Shown here: positions 15,771 through 23,728 of the stretch, piece after piece
Position numbering within the stretch: the stretch's first letter is position 1
Layout: the number at the start of each line of letters is the position of its first letter
Source: Pseudomonadota bacterium
GTDB taxonomy: Bacteria > Pseudomonadota > Alphaproteobacteria > Rhizobiales > Xanthobacteraceae
Assembly (NCBI GenBank): GCA_021779635.1
Contig: JAJYAH010000002.1
Span: 1 to 47,798, forward strand
Direction: 5' to 3'
DNA: 47,798 nt
Made by a program: the position numbers and the translations under genes
Notes under the pieces: model-generated
Told to the model about the DNA's origin: nothing
The model's database searches: none
What the model saw: the letters and a program-made list of their open reading frames with translations, nothing else

Positions 15771-15874
15771 AGCCAGGCGCATACCAGCAGCAGATTGGCC
15801 GCGCTGGCTGCCAGCAGCGCGACGGTCAGTCCGAAATGCAGGCGTTCGCAGGAGGTCTGGCGGATCGTGCTCAT
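15767..15874 (-). CDS. Possible 35-residue membrane peptide
   Basis: ATG at 15874 opens a frame MSTIRQTSCERLHFG, then LTVALLAASAANLLLVCAWL, to TAG at 15767. A short basic N-terminus and one 20-residue hydrophobic segment would make a small single-pass membrane protein. There is no good ribosome binding site. The palindrome at 15726-15770 follows the stop and could serve as terminator. The composition is much more protein-like than chance frames around it, but only comparison can confirm it. Confidence 0.4.
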   Translation of the reverse strand: MSTIRQTSCERLHFGLTVALLAASAANLLLVCAWL

Positions 15875-16069
15875 GGGTAAAAGCATCGGGCGATTCTAGC
15901 CCGCGAGTCCCAGGCGATATTTTTGCCGGGATTCAGGACTCGTTTACGACTCAGGGACTCGCCCCCCATTGCCTTCAGCCTGGTGGCCCGGATTCCGTCT
16001 GCCGCCGGCCCGGCCGGAGTGAAACCCTGACCCATTCTGGGCGTTAGGGTGGAATTGGGGAACTATCCA

Positions 16070-16351
16070 ATGCCCTATGCGCTGTTCTGCAACGAAGCCA
16101 AGCTGAGCAAGGCCTATCCGACGGAAGCGGACGTCTGGAAGCTTGCCCGGCAAAGCGGCCTGGTGGTCGATGCGGCATCGGAAGAAGAAGACGCTTCGTC
16201 GCGGCCGGTGCTCGACAATGATTATGAAATCAAGCCCTGCCAGCCGGACCCGCAGGAAGATCCCTCTCAGAATCAGGCCGACGCCGAGCGCGAGGCCCAG
16301 CTGGATTTTCAGCCGCACCCGCGGAGCGGCCCTGCCATCCATTCGCGGTAG
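16070..16351 (+). CDS. Conserved-looking acidic protein, unknown function
   Basis: The 93-residue protein begins MPYALFCNEAKLSKAYPTEA, a compact folded-looking start followed by DVWKLARQSGLVV. The second half is very acidic (EEED, then PDPQEDPSQNQADAEREAQL) and probably disordered. No signal or membrane segment is seen, so it should be cytoplasmic. The frame extends to 16049, but the ATG at 16070 is preferred because the conserved block begins there; GGGGAAC lies nine bases upstream. I know this type as a short hypothetical protein of Bradyrhizobium relatives without assigned function. Confidence 0.7.
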   Translation: MPYALFCNEAKLSKAYPTEADVWKLARQSGLVVDAASEEEDASSRPVLDNDYEIKPCQPDPQEDPSQNQADAEREAQLDFQPHPRSGPAIHSR

Positions 16352-16389
16352 ACCCGGCCGATCCCCATAAAGCGCGATAGGGCCAAGCC

Positions 16390-16629
16390 TCAGGGCGTTG
16401 CCACCGCCAAAGACGCCTGCTCGGTGGCAAGCGTCACGCAGGCCTTCCTGCGATGCAGACCCCTGATCGCGCCGGTGACCTTGAGCACCTGCCCGGACGG
16501 ACATGAAGCGTCCTGAACGAAGGCGATCTCATAGGGTGAAAGCACAAGCGGTTCGGATTTCAGCACTGTCTGGGCAAAACACGGCAGGGCAACCGCTGAA
16601 AAAAACAGCCCTAACGCCAAAGCACGCAT
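16390..16629 (-). CDS. Small exported protein, possibly DUF6719-like
   Basis: The 79-residue precursor has a signal peptide (MRALALGLFFSAVALPCFA, cleavage before QTVL), leaving about 60 residues. The mature part contains DASCPSGQVLKVTGAI and ends with KACVTLATEQASLAVATP, with two Cys that could form one disulfide. The block xxSCPxGQxxxVTG resembles short exported proteins labelled DUF6719 in rhizobia; this is from memory and uncertain. The frame runs upstream to 16704, but the signal peptide fixes the start at 16629. Its 3' end faces the 16070 gene convergently. Confidence 0.65.
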   Translation of the reverse strand: MRALALGLFFSAVALPCFAQTVLKSEPLVLSPYEIAFVQDASCPSGQVLKVTGAIRGLHRRKACVTLATEQASLAVATP

Positions 16630-16746
16630 GTTCGTTGTCTTTGTTGTCCACCAACCGGCATCACCACAATAGCCGATCTCGCGCGGAAGTTCCGTGCACC
16701 GCAAAAATTATTTTTTGGCAGAGCAAAAGAGGTTGGATCGAGCCCA

Positions 16747-16774
16747 ACAAAAAGGCCGGCGTGAAGCCGGCCTT
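16747..16774 (-). terminator. Rho-independent terminator of the porin gene
   Basis: AAGGCCGGC and GCCGGCCTT (16752-16774) form a perfect 9-base stem with a 5-base loop; on the minus strand it runs into TTTTTGTT. It lies 33 bases after the porin stop codon. Confidence 0.93.
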
Positions 16775-16806
16775 GTCGGGTAGCAAAGGAACCAGCGGTT
16801 TGGCGG

Positions 16807-17520
16807 TCAGTCTTTGGCGACGACCGGGCCGCCCCAGCCGAAGCGGTAATTCAGGCCGGCCTTGACGGTATGCTCGTCGCCGTTGAACCGGGTGCCGATG
16901 ATCTCGGCAGGGCCGCCGGTGAAGGTGGTGCTGCCGAAGTTGTAGTACTGGTATTCCAGTTTGGCGGACCAGTTCGGGGCGAACATGTATTCGAGACCGG
17001 CGCCAATGGTGTAGCCGTCCCTGTGGCCTCCATCGACGGTAAAGGGCTGCGCCACGCCGGCAAGGCTGACGCCGATATTTGGGTTGTCACGCCAGGCGTA
17101 ACCGCCCTTGGCGTACAACAGTGTCGGACCCCAGGCATAACCCAACCGGCCGGTAACCGAACCGATCTGGTTGGTGTCCGCGGTCACCAGTGTGCCGGCC
17201 GGGAAGGTCACGCCATCGTTATTGTTGTTGCTCAGCCAGTCGTACTGGGCTTCAGCACCGATCACCCAGTTATTTGCGAACTGATAGTCGGCGCCGCCCT
17301 GAACGCCGCCCATGAAGCGGCCGCCGCTTCCCTCGAGACTGTTTCCGCCAGCGAACGCGCCGCCGATGTTGCCGCCGATGTAGAAGCCGGTCCAGTTGTA
17401 GACCGCCTGCGGCGCCGTATAGGCGGGAGCCTTGGTATAGGTGCGCGCAGGCAAGTCAGCCGCAGCAGCAGGCGCCGCGAACGCGATAATAGCGGCAGTG
17501 CCGAGCAAAAATCTCTTCAT
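16807..17520 (-). CDS. Outer membrane beta-barrel protein, Omp25/31-like porin family
   Basis: The 237-residue protein has a signal peptide (MKRFLLGTAAIIAFAAPAAA, cleavage before ADLP), the short linker YTKAPAYTAPQAVYNWTGFY typical of Omp25/31-like proteins of Rhizobiales, and then an eight-strand barrel pattern (GFYIGGNIGGAF, GRLGYAW, LLYAKGGYAW, KLEYQYYNFGS, KAGLNYRFGW). Such proteins are abundant surface proteins that help membrane stability and, in Brucella, act as immunogens. An unusual point is the tail GGPVVAKD after the last strand, where most family members end in an aromatic residue. GGGGAATAACC precedes the start, and the gene stands alone with its own terminator. Confidence 0.88.
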   Translation of the reverse strand: MKRFLLGTAAIIAFAAPAAAADLPARTYTKAPAYTAPQAVYNWTGFYIGGNIGGAFAGGNSLEGSGGRFMGGVQGGADYQFANNWVIGAEAQYDWLSNNNNDGVTFPAGTLVTADTNQIGSVTGRLGYAWGPTLLYAKGGYAWRDNPNIGVSLAGVAQPFTVDGGHRDGYTIGAGLEYMFAPNWSAKLEYQYYNFGSTTFTGGPAEIIGTRFNGDEHTVKAGLNYRFGWGGPVVAKD

Positions 17521-17833
17521 GGTTATTCCCCGTTAGTGTCGTCGTGACCCTTATCAAACAACGTGGCCGCAATTTGGTTGCTTCACGGCAGCGCTTGAGC
17601 ATCGATGGTTTCTAACTGTAACAGCGAAGCAACAACGCCATATTGTTCCCTCGCTACTCCATTTCTTTCGATATTTTTGACGATAAATGGCGAGCTTGCA
17701 GCGCTACGGCCATAATGTGAGTCATCCGGGTTCCCGTTCCGGTTCAAGGCTCGCTGAAAAGTGATCGGAGTTCCCGCGCGGCCTCGACGCTCCCCGAGGA
17801 TCGGCAGCCGCGTCGTTGCAAAAACGCGCTGGT
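17521..17833. other. Promoter region of the porin gene
   Basis: This stretch has no convincing frame. The porin leader lies at its left end, and a less GC-rich block (about 17630-17700, with AT runs such as GATATTTTTGACGATAAATG) probably contains promoter elements. No repeat or RNA gene was recognised. Confidence 0.4.
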
Positions 17834-18265
17834 CTAGCGCGTCATCTTTTCCAGTTCCGGGAATGGCACATAGGTCACGCCGGCGCAGATTTCGCCGACG
17901 TCCTCGACCACATGGTCCAGCCGGCCGTCGACATAGACAATGGCGCGTTCGCCCGACCCGCCATAGCTGCCGTCGGATTCGCGCGGGGTAAAGCGCAGGC
18001 AGCTGACATAACGCTGCCGCCCGCCGACGGTGCGCTCTACCGGTTCGGCCATCATCGCGTCATGCACGCCGACGGGATTGTTGAGGTAGGTTTTCATGAA
18101 CGCCAGCAATTGCGGGCGGTAGTTGATTGGAAGCGGCTGGTTGGTGCCGTTGCGATCGGAGGTATAGCTGATGCTTCTGCCGTCATCGCTGCCCGCGCAG
18201 GCCGCGAGCGCGATCGGCAGCAACATCATCATCGCTGCGCGCTTTGCTGGTATCCCCAAATGCAA
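17834..18265 (-). CDS. Putative lipoprotein, unknown function
   Basis: The N-terminus ends in a good lipobox, PIALAAC-AGSDD, so the mature protein should be lipid-anchored. The longest form starts at TTG 18265 (MHLGIPAKRAAMMMLLPIAL) and has GAAGACGGG upstream plus basic residues for the signal; the ATG run at 18232 is the alternative. The mature part of about 120 residues contains YRPQLLAFMKTYLNNPVGVHDA, RYVSCLRFTPRESDG and a second Cys near GEICAGVTYVPF. The pattern LRAFxRTYLxNPxxVRDA with RYVxCVRFN is common in rhizobial lipoproteins of unknown role. Confidence 0.72.
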   Translation of the reverse strand: MHLGIPAKRAAMMMLLPIALAACAGSDDGRSISYTSDRNGTNQPLPINYRPQLLAFMKTYLNNPVGVHDAMMAEPVERTVGGRQRYVSCLRFTPRESDGSYGGSGERAIVYVDGRLDHVVEDVGEICAGVTYVPFPELEKMTR

Positions 18266-18461
18266 CCCGTCTTCAAAGTTCGATGCCCCGGGGCGGTTCT
18301 AGCCCTTTCGCTTATCAAAGGGAATCCGCATTTGCCGTCGGCGCCCGCGCCAATGTCCGAAATGCGGCACCGGCCCGGCGCCATTGGGAAGCAATGGCAC
18401 ACGGGCCGGGTCTGATATCCGCAAGGGAGCGGCTGGATCGGCACTCCCTCGCGGATCCGTT

Positions 18462-18722
18462 TCAGCCGCGCTTGGTGGCAGGCGTCGCGTGCTTGATCGT
18501 GACCTTCGAGAACTGATGCTTCTTGAGCGCGCCGATCCGCTTGTGGGCATGATGATGGCGTAAATGTTTATGGTGGTGGCGGCTCATTTTGGCGTTGGCG
18601 TTCAGCACGCTGTGCTTGACCTGCGCAGCCTTGATCGCCGGTGCATGCGATGTCCCGGCCGCCATCGCAGGCGCGGCGAGAACGGACACGGCAAGCAGCG
18701 CTGCGGAAATTGTCTTGAACAT
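18462..18722 (-). CDS. Exported His-rich basic protein
   Basis: The 86-residue protein has a signal peptide (MFKTISAALLAVSVLAAPAMA) and a good AGGAAACC site before ATG 18722. The mature part is very basic, with a central His cluster (SRHHHKHLRHHHAHKR) and a Lys/Thr tail (KVTIKHATPATKRG). It resembles the small exported His-rich proteins that some annotation sets call 'BRANT' in Bradyrhizobium; I recall this name but cannot check it. Metal or anionic-surface binding is a guess. A GC-rich hairpin without T tract (18421-18452) follows. Confidence 0.7.
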   Translation of the reverse strand: MFKTISAALLAVSVLAAPAMAAGTSHAPAIKAAQVKHSVLNANAKMSRHHHKHLRHHHAHKRIGALKKHQFSKVTIKHATPATKRG

Positions 18723-19029
18723 GATGGTTTCCTCTTTCGACGGGATCACGAGTTGGCCGGTCGGATGGCCGGGTTCGTCGATCATGCGTGCGACCTTATG
18801 GGTGACGCGCTGAACCCTTGCTGAAGCGCTCCGACGGACTTCGTTCATCTGGATGACATATTGGTCATCTTCCGGTCCGCGGTCGGAGCCGCGAGCCCGC
18901 CAAAAATCCGACAATCGGGGCGATTGCCGGGGAATGTTCGTTGTGGCGGGTGTTCACATCAGCGGGCGCCGGTGTAGGATGGCGCTCGACTCCGGGCGAC
19001 ATATCCACACCAGGCATCGGGAGAGACGC
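18723..19029. other. Divergent promoter region
   Basis: This 307-base space lies between the divergent His-rich and TPR genes and must contain both promoters. The rightmost part holds GGGAGAGACGC just before the TPR start. No further structure was recognised. Confidence 0.4.
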
Positions 19030-19584
19030 ATGAGCAAATTCGCGATCAGGATTTTGGCGCTGATGATATACTCGATAGCGTTGATCGCAGCGCCCCTCGT
19101 TTCAGCCTATGCCAACGGCGGCGAAACGCCGGCGCCGCCGCCGGACACCAAATCGGACGCCAAGACCAAGAAGGACAAGAAGGCCAACAAGAGCTCCAGC
19201 ATCGACGACCCCCGGTTCATCGAGGGTTATCGCGCAGCCTATGCCACGATTTACGACCGTAACGATTATGCCGCGGCCATCGACCAGTTGAAGGCGCTCG
19301 GCCACGACGACCGCGCCGATGTCGCCAATCTGATCGGCTATTCCTACCGCAAGCTCGGCGACTACAAGGTCTCGCAGATCTGGTACGAGCGGGCGCTGAA
19401 GGCCGACCCGAACCATGTGCGGACCTGGCAATATTACGGGTTGTGGCAGCTCGAACAGGGCAACCGCGATCAGGCGCAATATCACCTGACCCGGATCGGC
19501 GAACTGTGCGGCACCGACTGTCCGGAATATCGCTCGCTCGCCGCGGCACTGGAAAAGCCGACCGGCACCGGCTTCGTTTACTGA
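19030..19584 (+). CDS. Exported TPR protein
   Basis: The 184-residue protein starts at ATG 19030 after GGGAGAG. A signal peptide (1-29, ending VSAYANG) is followed by a Pro/Lys-rich linker (PAPPPDTKSDAKTKKDKKA). Two to three tetratricopeptide units span about 75-165: YAAAIDQLKALGHDDRADVA, NLIGYSYRKLGDYKVSQIWY and TWQYYGLWQLEQGNRDQAQY. TPR proteins act as scaffolds. Cys in LCGTDCPEY near the end recur in this family's 'GDCEEYRxLAxA' motif, and they may form a disulfide. It stands alone with its own terminator, so the partner is not shown by context. Confidence 0.82.
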   Translation: MSKFAIRILALMIYSIALIAAPLVSAYANGGETPAPPPDTKSDAKTKKDKKANKSSSIDDPRFIEGYRAAYATIYDRNDYAAAIDQLKALGHDDRADVANLIGYSYRKLGDYKVSQIWYERALKADPNHVRTWQYYGLWQLEQGNRDQAQYHLTRIGELCGTDCPEYRSLAAALEKPTGTGFVY

Positions 19585-19603
19585 ATTCGGCGACATCCGG
19601 TCT

Positions 19604-19640
19604 ACCGGCGCGGCTCCAAAGGCTGCGCCGGTTTTGTCTT
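19604..19640 (+). terminator. Rho-independent terminator of the TPR gene
   Basis: ACCGGCGCGGC (19604-19614) pairs with GCTGCGCCGGT (19622-19632) through 11 base pairs including one G-T; the 3' side runs into TTTTGTCTT. Confidence 0.88.
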
Positions 19641-19696
19641 ATCGGACACCATCGAGAGACGTGCTTGATGAATTTCAAGATAAGTGAATGCAGCTT

Positions 19697-19719
19697 CCGT
19701 CCCGATTCAATCGGAACGG
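19697..19719. repeat. Dispersed palindrome, copy 2
   Basis: CCGTCCCGATTCAATCGGAACGG shares 21 of 23 bases with the core at 15736-15758, and both are followed by AAAA. It lies 23 bases after the stop of the S10 peptidase gene (minus strand), where it can form the 3' hairpin. The outer arms of copy 1 are missing here. Confidence 0.78.
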
Positions 19720-19741
19720 AAAACCCGGATCATGATCTCCT

Positions 19742-21313
19742 TCAATTCATCATCGCCTGAACCTCGGCGCGGAAAGCCGCGCGCGCCGCATCGCGCGAAT
19801 AGAACATGTGTCCGCCCGGATAGACGACGAGCTTCACCCGTTCGCGCGAACCGTAGGCCGGAAGTTGATCGAGCAGGATTTTCGATCCGAAATAGGGTGC
19901 GGCGAGATCGAACAGACCATGCCCCACCAATAGCTTCAGTTTTGGATCAAGTGCGAGAATTTGCCGCAATTGGGAAAGCGACTCGGGGGGATTGAGGCCG
20001 TTGCCGAAATCCCAGGCCCTCTCGACCGCGCCGTTGAGCAGTTGGTACGAGCCATCCGGCCGCCAGTTGAGCGTGCGCGTGGTGAAGTCCACTGCGGCGC
20101 TGGTCAGCGGCGCGACCAACGGTTCGCCGGACGGATCGCCAAAATGCGAGACGCTGGAGTCCGGATAGGGATCGAACCCCATGACCGACGCGTCGTAGCG
20201 TCCCGTCACCTTGCCGTCGCGGCGGTCGAATTCGCGGCGAAACTCGCCAACGTCGAAGCGCCCGGCCAGCCGGCGGCTGACCGCCTGATCGATCCCCGTC
20301 AAAACCGCGACCCTGTCGGCGAGGCGCGTCGTGGCCTCGGCGTCGGCCTCCCCCTTGACCAGGTCGGCCAGGAAATCGCCTTGGGCGTAGTGCTCGACGT
20401 CGGCCAGGTCGGCGGCGGCAACGGCGCCTTTCGCCTGGCGCGCGACGGCGGCCATGGTGGGAAGGCTCGCCACATATTGCAGGAGGCTGGAACCTGAACG
20501 TTCGCGGAACTCGAACACCGGAGACAGCAACACGAGCCCCCTCACTCCAACACCTTGCTGGACTTGCAACTCGCGAACGATCTTCGGTCCGCGGATGCCG
20601 CCATAGCTTTCGCCGACAATAAATTTAGGCGAGAGCAAACGGTCGGACTTCTCCAGCCAGCGGCGGATCGTCACCGCGATCGAGTTGACGTCGCCGTCGA
20701 TCGAAAAGAACCGCTTGCGCGCATCCTCGCCGGTCGCAACGAAGCGGCTATAGCCGGTTCCGACGGGATCGATGAAGACGAGATCGGTGAAGTCGAGCCA
20801 GGTCTCGGCGTTGGGCTGCAGATCCGGCGATGCGGAAGAAACCGCCGCGTCTCCGTCGATGGCCAGCCGCCAGGGTCCGGCTGAACCAAATTGCAGAAAG
20901 GCGGAGGCAGCGCCCGGCCCGCCATTGAACAGGAAGGCGACCGGCCGCGCCACCGGATCGGCACCGTCCAGTTGATAGGCCGTGTAGGCGATATCGGCTT
21001 GCGGCTCGCCCTTATCGTCGAACAGGCGGATCGAACCGGCCGTCGCCGTGAAGGCGAGCGTGCGCCCGGGAAGAACCAGCGTTTGCTTGGTCGTGGAATC
21101 GGGCGGCAGACGGTGCAGCTCGGCGGCCGCCGGCGGATTTGACGCGCTGCCATGCCCGCCGGCGGCGCCGGACTTCTGAGCCGGTGGCGTCGCGACGGGT
21201 TGCGGCCCGGGCGGCGGCGGCGCGTCCTCGGCGCGCGCACCCGCCACCAGCGAGAACATCAGAAGCGCGAGGATCACACGCGTGTGCCGCGGCGCCATCA
21301 AAAGCCTGGTCAT
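19742..21313 (-). CDS. Exported S10-family serine carboxypeptidase-like peptidase
   Basis: The 523-residue protein starts at ATG 21313 after AGGGGAAGAACC. It has a signal peptide (cleavage near AGARA-EDAP), a Pro/Gly-rich linker, and an alpha/beta hydrolase domain of S10 type. The catalytic Ser lies in FIVGESYGGIRG, the Asp in VGHGLFDLAAPY and the His in YPGGHMFY. FLFNGGPGAASAF matches the family oxyanion motif (NGGPG). S10 carboxypeptidases remove C-terminal residues at acid pH; bacterial members are poorly studied. Periplasmic location is expected. There is no operon partner. Confidence 0.88.
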   Translation of the reverse strand: MTRLLMAPRHTRVILALLMFSLVAGARAEDAPPPPGPQPVATPPAQKSGAAGGHGSASNPPAAAELHRLPPDSTTKQTLVLPGRTLAFTATAGSIRLFDDKGEPQADIAYTAYQLDGADPVARPVAFLFNGGPGAASAFLQFGSAGPWRLAIDGDAAVSSASPDLQPNAETWLDFTDLVFIDPVGTGYSRFVATGEDARKRFFSIDGDVNSIAVTIRRWLEKSDRLLSPKFIVGESYGGIRGPKIVRELQVQQGVGVRGLVLLSPVFEFRERSGSSLLQYVASLPTMAAVARQAKGAVAAADLADVEHYAQGDFLADLVKGEADAEATTRLADRVAVLTGIDQAVSRRLAGRFDVGEFRREFDRRDGKVTGRYDASVMGFDPYPDSSVSHFGDPSGEPLVAPLTSAAVDFTTRTLNWRPDGSYQLLNGAVERAWDFGNGLNPPESLSQLRQILALDPKLKLLVGHGLFDLAAPYFGSKILLDQLPAYGSRERVKLVVYPGGHMFYSRDAARAAFRAEVQAMMN

Positions 21314-21541
21314 TTCGGTTCTTCCCCTGCCCTGAGCTGCGCGGCCGCCTACATCACGAGGCGGCATTTCCCGAATATATAAGCGCATTCTGGCTCAAAA
21401 CTGCGGCAGGTTGGCATGGTTCGCAAGCTCATCACCCGGCCCCGGCGACCTGCCCCTTGAGTTGGCTATCTCGACAAGCACTGCCAAGGTCGTATAGACG
21501 ACCTTCCGCGCCCCCCCGCGCCCCTGTGAGCCTGCGATCCC

Positions 21542-22321
21542 ATGACCACGCCCCAGCGATATGACCGGATCGCCTTCGTCGCAAGCGCAGGCGCAGAGGC
21601 CCAGCTGGCGCTCGCCCAGCTCACCGAGATCTATGGCAATCACGATCCCGGGCGCGCCGACGTCGTGGTGGCGCTCGGCGGCGACGGATTGATGCTGCAA
21701 ACGCTGCATCAGCAAATGCGTTCGGGCAAGCCGATCTATGGGATGCATCGCGGCACCGTCGGCTTCCTGATGAACGAGTTCTCAACGCACGATCTGCACT
21801 CGCGGCTGGCGGCGGCGCCGGAATCCGTGATCCATCCGCTGCTGATGCGTGCCACCGACGTTCACGGCGCGATGCATCTGCATCATGCCATCAACGAAGT
21901 CGCACTGTTTCGCCAGACCCATCAGGCTGCGCGCCTGCGAATCCTGATCGACGAACGAGAGCGCATGGCGGAATTGATTGCTGACGGCATCCTGGTGGCG
22001 ACCCCGGCGGGATCGACCGCCTACAATCTCTCGGCGCAGGGACCGATCCTGCCGATCAACGCGGCGCTGCTGGCGCTGACGCCGATCAGCCCGTTCCGCC
22101 CGCGCCGCTGGCGCGGTGCCCTGCTACCCAACACCGCCTTTGTCGTGATCGAGGTTTTGGAGGGCGACAAGCGGCCGGTCGCGGCCGTGGCCGACCACGA
22201 CGAGGCGCGCGACGTCCGCCGCGTCGAGGTGCTTTCCGACAAGACCATCGCGATACGGTTGCTGTTCGATCCCGGCCACAGCCTGGAAGAGCGGATTCTG
22301 AGCGAGCAATTCGGGCATTGA
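21542..22321 (+). CDS. nadK: NAD kinase
   Basis: The 259-residue protein has the NAD kinase signature motifs: [16 protein letters not shown] with the GGDG loop (46-49, Asp48 as likely base), [14 protein letters not shown], the diphosphate-binding region HHAINEVAL, and [20 protein letters not shown]. It phosphorylates the 2' hydroxyl of NAD to give NADP, using ATP. The length is normal for alphaproteobacterial enzymes. No strong ribosome binding site is seen before ATG 21542. The neighbouring response regulator gene follows after 124 bases and is probably transcribed from its own promoter. Confidence 0.95.
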   Translation: MTTPQRYDRIAFVASAGAEAQLALAQLTEIYGNHDPGRADVVVALGGDGLMLQTLHQQMRSGKPIYGMHRGTVGFLMNEFSTHDLHSRLAAAPESVIHPLLMRATDVHGAMHLHHAINEVALFRQTHQAARLRILIDERERMAELIADGILVATPAGSTAYNLSAQGPILPINAALLALTPISPFRPRRWRGALLPNTAFVVIEVLEGDKRPVAAVADHDEARDVRRVEVLSDKTIAIRLLFDPGHSLEERILSEQFGH

Positions 22322-22377
22322 ATTCGCACCTGCCGCTCTCCCCGCGGCGCCGGATCCGAAGCGATGGCAACCATTCG

Positions 22378-22401
22378 TTAACGGGGCCGGGATATGGTTA
22401 A
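22378..22401 (+). promoter_or_regulatory. CtrA-like half sites before the response regulator
   Basis: GTTAACG (TTAA at 22378-22381) and ATGGTTAAC (22394-22402) lie 45-68 bases before the response regulator start. The second contains ATGGTTAA, the complement of the CtrA half-site TTAACCAT. Their spacing is 16, not the canonical 7, so binding by CtrA is only suggested. Confidence 0.35.
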
Positions 22402-22445
22402 CGCGGGGTATACCGGGCTGTTCGGTCCGCGCTGAGAGCTGGTCC

Positions 22446-22991
22446 ATGTTCCGCATCGATTTCAACAAGCTGCGATTCCTTGTCTGCGACGACAACCCGC
22501 ACATGCGCCGTATCTTGCGGACGCTGCTGCACTCGTTCGGCGCGCGCGAAGTGTATGAGTCCGAGGACGGCGCAACCGCGCTCGAGATGTACAGCCACTA
22601 CGTTCCGGACATCGTCATCACCGACTGGTCGATGCCGATTTTCGACGGTCTCGAACTCGCGCAGATGATCCGGCAGCCGGACTCGAAGGGCAATCCCTAC
22701 GCGCCGATCATCATGTTGACCGGCCATTCCGAGAAGCGGCGCGTCACGGTGGCGCGCGATGCCGGCGTGACCGAATTCCTCGCCAAGCCGATCTCGGCCA
22801 AGGGACTTTATCAGCGTATCCTGAACGTCGTCGCCAATCCGCGCCCGTTCATCAAGACCAAGAGCTATTTCGGTCCCGACCGCCGGCGCAACACCAACAA
22901 CGCCTATATTGGCCCCGAGCGCCGCCTCGGCGGCGAGGTCGAAGTCCTGCAACAGCCCTCATTGCTCGACAAGGCCCGGACCCCCGTCTAG
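22446..22991 (+). CDS. Single-domain response regulator with GPDRR tail
   Basis: The 181-residue protein has a complete receiver domain (about 9-130): acidic pocket Asp15-Asp16, phospho-acceptor Asp60 (ITDWSMP), Thr92 (MLTGHS) and Lys114 (LAKPIS). No DNA-binding domain follows. The tail instead carries two similar short motifs, YFGPDRRR and YIGPERRL, seen in several alphaproteobacterial signalling proteins as I recall. It probably acts by protein contact, like CheY or DivK. The Hpt protein gene follows 23 bases after its stop, so the two likely form a phosphorelay with an unlinked kinase. Confidence 0.9.
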   Translation: MFRIDFNKLRFLVCDDNPHMRRILRTLLHSFGAREVYESEDGATALEMYSHYVPDIVITDWSMPIFDGLELAQMIRQPDSKGNPYAPIIMLTGHSEKRRVTVARDAGVTEFLAKPISAKGLYQRILNVVANPRPFIKTKSYFGPDRRRNTNNAYIGPERRLGGEVEVLQQPSLLDKARTPV

Positions 22992-23014
22992 CGCGCGAGG
23001 ACAAGGAAATCATC

Positions 23015-23593
23015 ATGGCGAAAGAAAAGCCCGGCACGCTCCAGATCGAGACCTTCGCCGACCATCACGTGATCACGCAGCCCAACCCGCTGCGCAATGT
23101 GTTGCGCCGCGTTGCCGAAAAGGATCTCGACGATCCGGTCGCGCGCGCTGAAGCTGCGCTTGCCAGCATGTCCGGCGAATTCAAGAACTGGATGGGAATC
23201 GAAACCGACCGCCTCGCCGCGGCGCACGCCGCCATTCTGAAGGACGGTTTTACCAGCTTGACGCGCGAAGAGCTGTTTCGCGCCGCCCATGACATCAAGG
23301 GCGACGCCGCCACATTTGGATTCCCCTCCGCTGGCGCCGCCGCCGAGAGCCTGTGCCGGATCATCGAGCACGCGCCCGATCTCGACCAGGTGCCATCCGA
23401 CCTGATCGCGCATCACATCAATGCCATTCAGGCCATCATCCGCGAACGCACCAAGAAGGACACGGTCAGCACCGCCAGCGAACTGAGCCGGCAACTGCGC
23501 GCCGTCGCTGACGAATACCTTGCGCACGCCAATCGCGACCGCCCCGAACACCTCGAAGCCATCCTGGCTCCGAGCATCGCGCCGGCGGATTAA
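23015..23593 (+). CDS. Hpt-domain phosphotransfer protein
   Basis: The 192-residue protein has an Hpt-type helix with the phospho-acceptor His92 in FRAAHDIKGDAATFG. Helical segments before and after (about 40-160) fit a four-helix bundle. The N-terminus (IETFADHHVITQPNPLRNVL) and the Lys/Thr/Ser-containing C-terminus are lineage-specific. The start is ATG 23015, with AAGGAAATC upstream. Its place right after the response regulator gene suggests phosphate transfer between them. No histidine kinase is encoded in the window except through unlinked genes. Confidence 0.88.
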   Translation: MAKEKPGTLQIETFADHHVITQPNPLRNVLRRVAEKDLDDPVARAEAALASMSGEFKNWMGIETDRLAAAHAAILKDGFTSLTREELFRAAHDIKGDAATFGFPSAGAAAESLCRIIEHAPDLDQVPSDLIAHHINAIQAIIRERTKKDTVSTASELSRQLRAVADEYLAHANRDRPEHLEAILAPSIAPAD

Positions 23594-23611
23594 GCGGCAC
23601 CGTCGTTCCGC

Positions 23612-23716
23612 GACACCAGGGGTGGACCCGAAATCCAGAAGTCGTCAGAATGAGATTCCGGGTTCGCGCTGGCGCGCGCCCGCAGATGCACAATCGCGCA
23701 TCGGGGAATGACGACC
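23612..23716. repeat. Probable degenerate dispersed intergenic repeat
   Basis: CACCAGGGGTGGACCCG, GAGATTCCGGGTTCGCGC, GGCGCGCGCCCGC and CATCGGGGAATGACGA together match my memory of the intergenic repeat common in Bradyrhizobium and Rhodopseudomonas (GAGATTCCGGGTTC to GGGGAATGACG). It fills the gap between the convergent Hpt and DUF2336 genes. Only one copy is in the window, so repeat status rests on recollection. Confidence 0.45.
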
Positions 23717-23728
23717 CTAAGATTTTTT

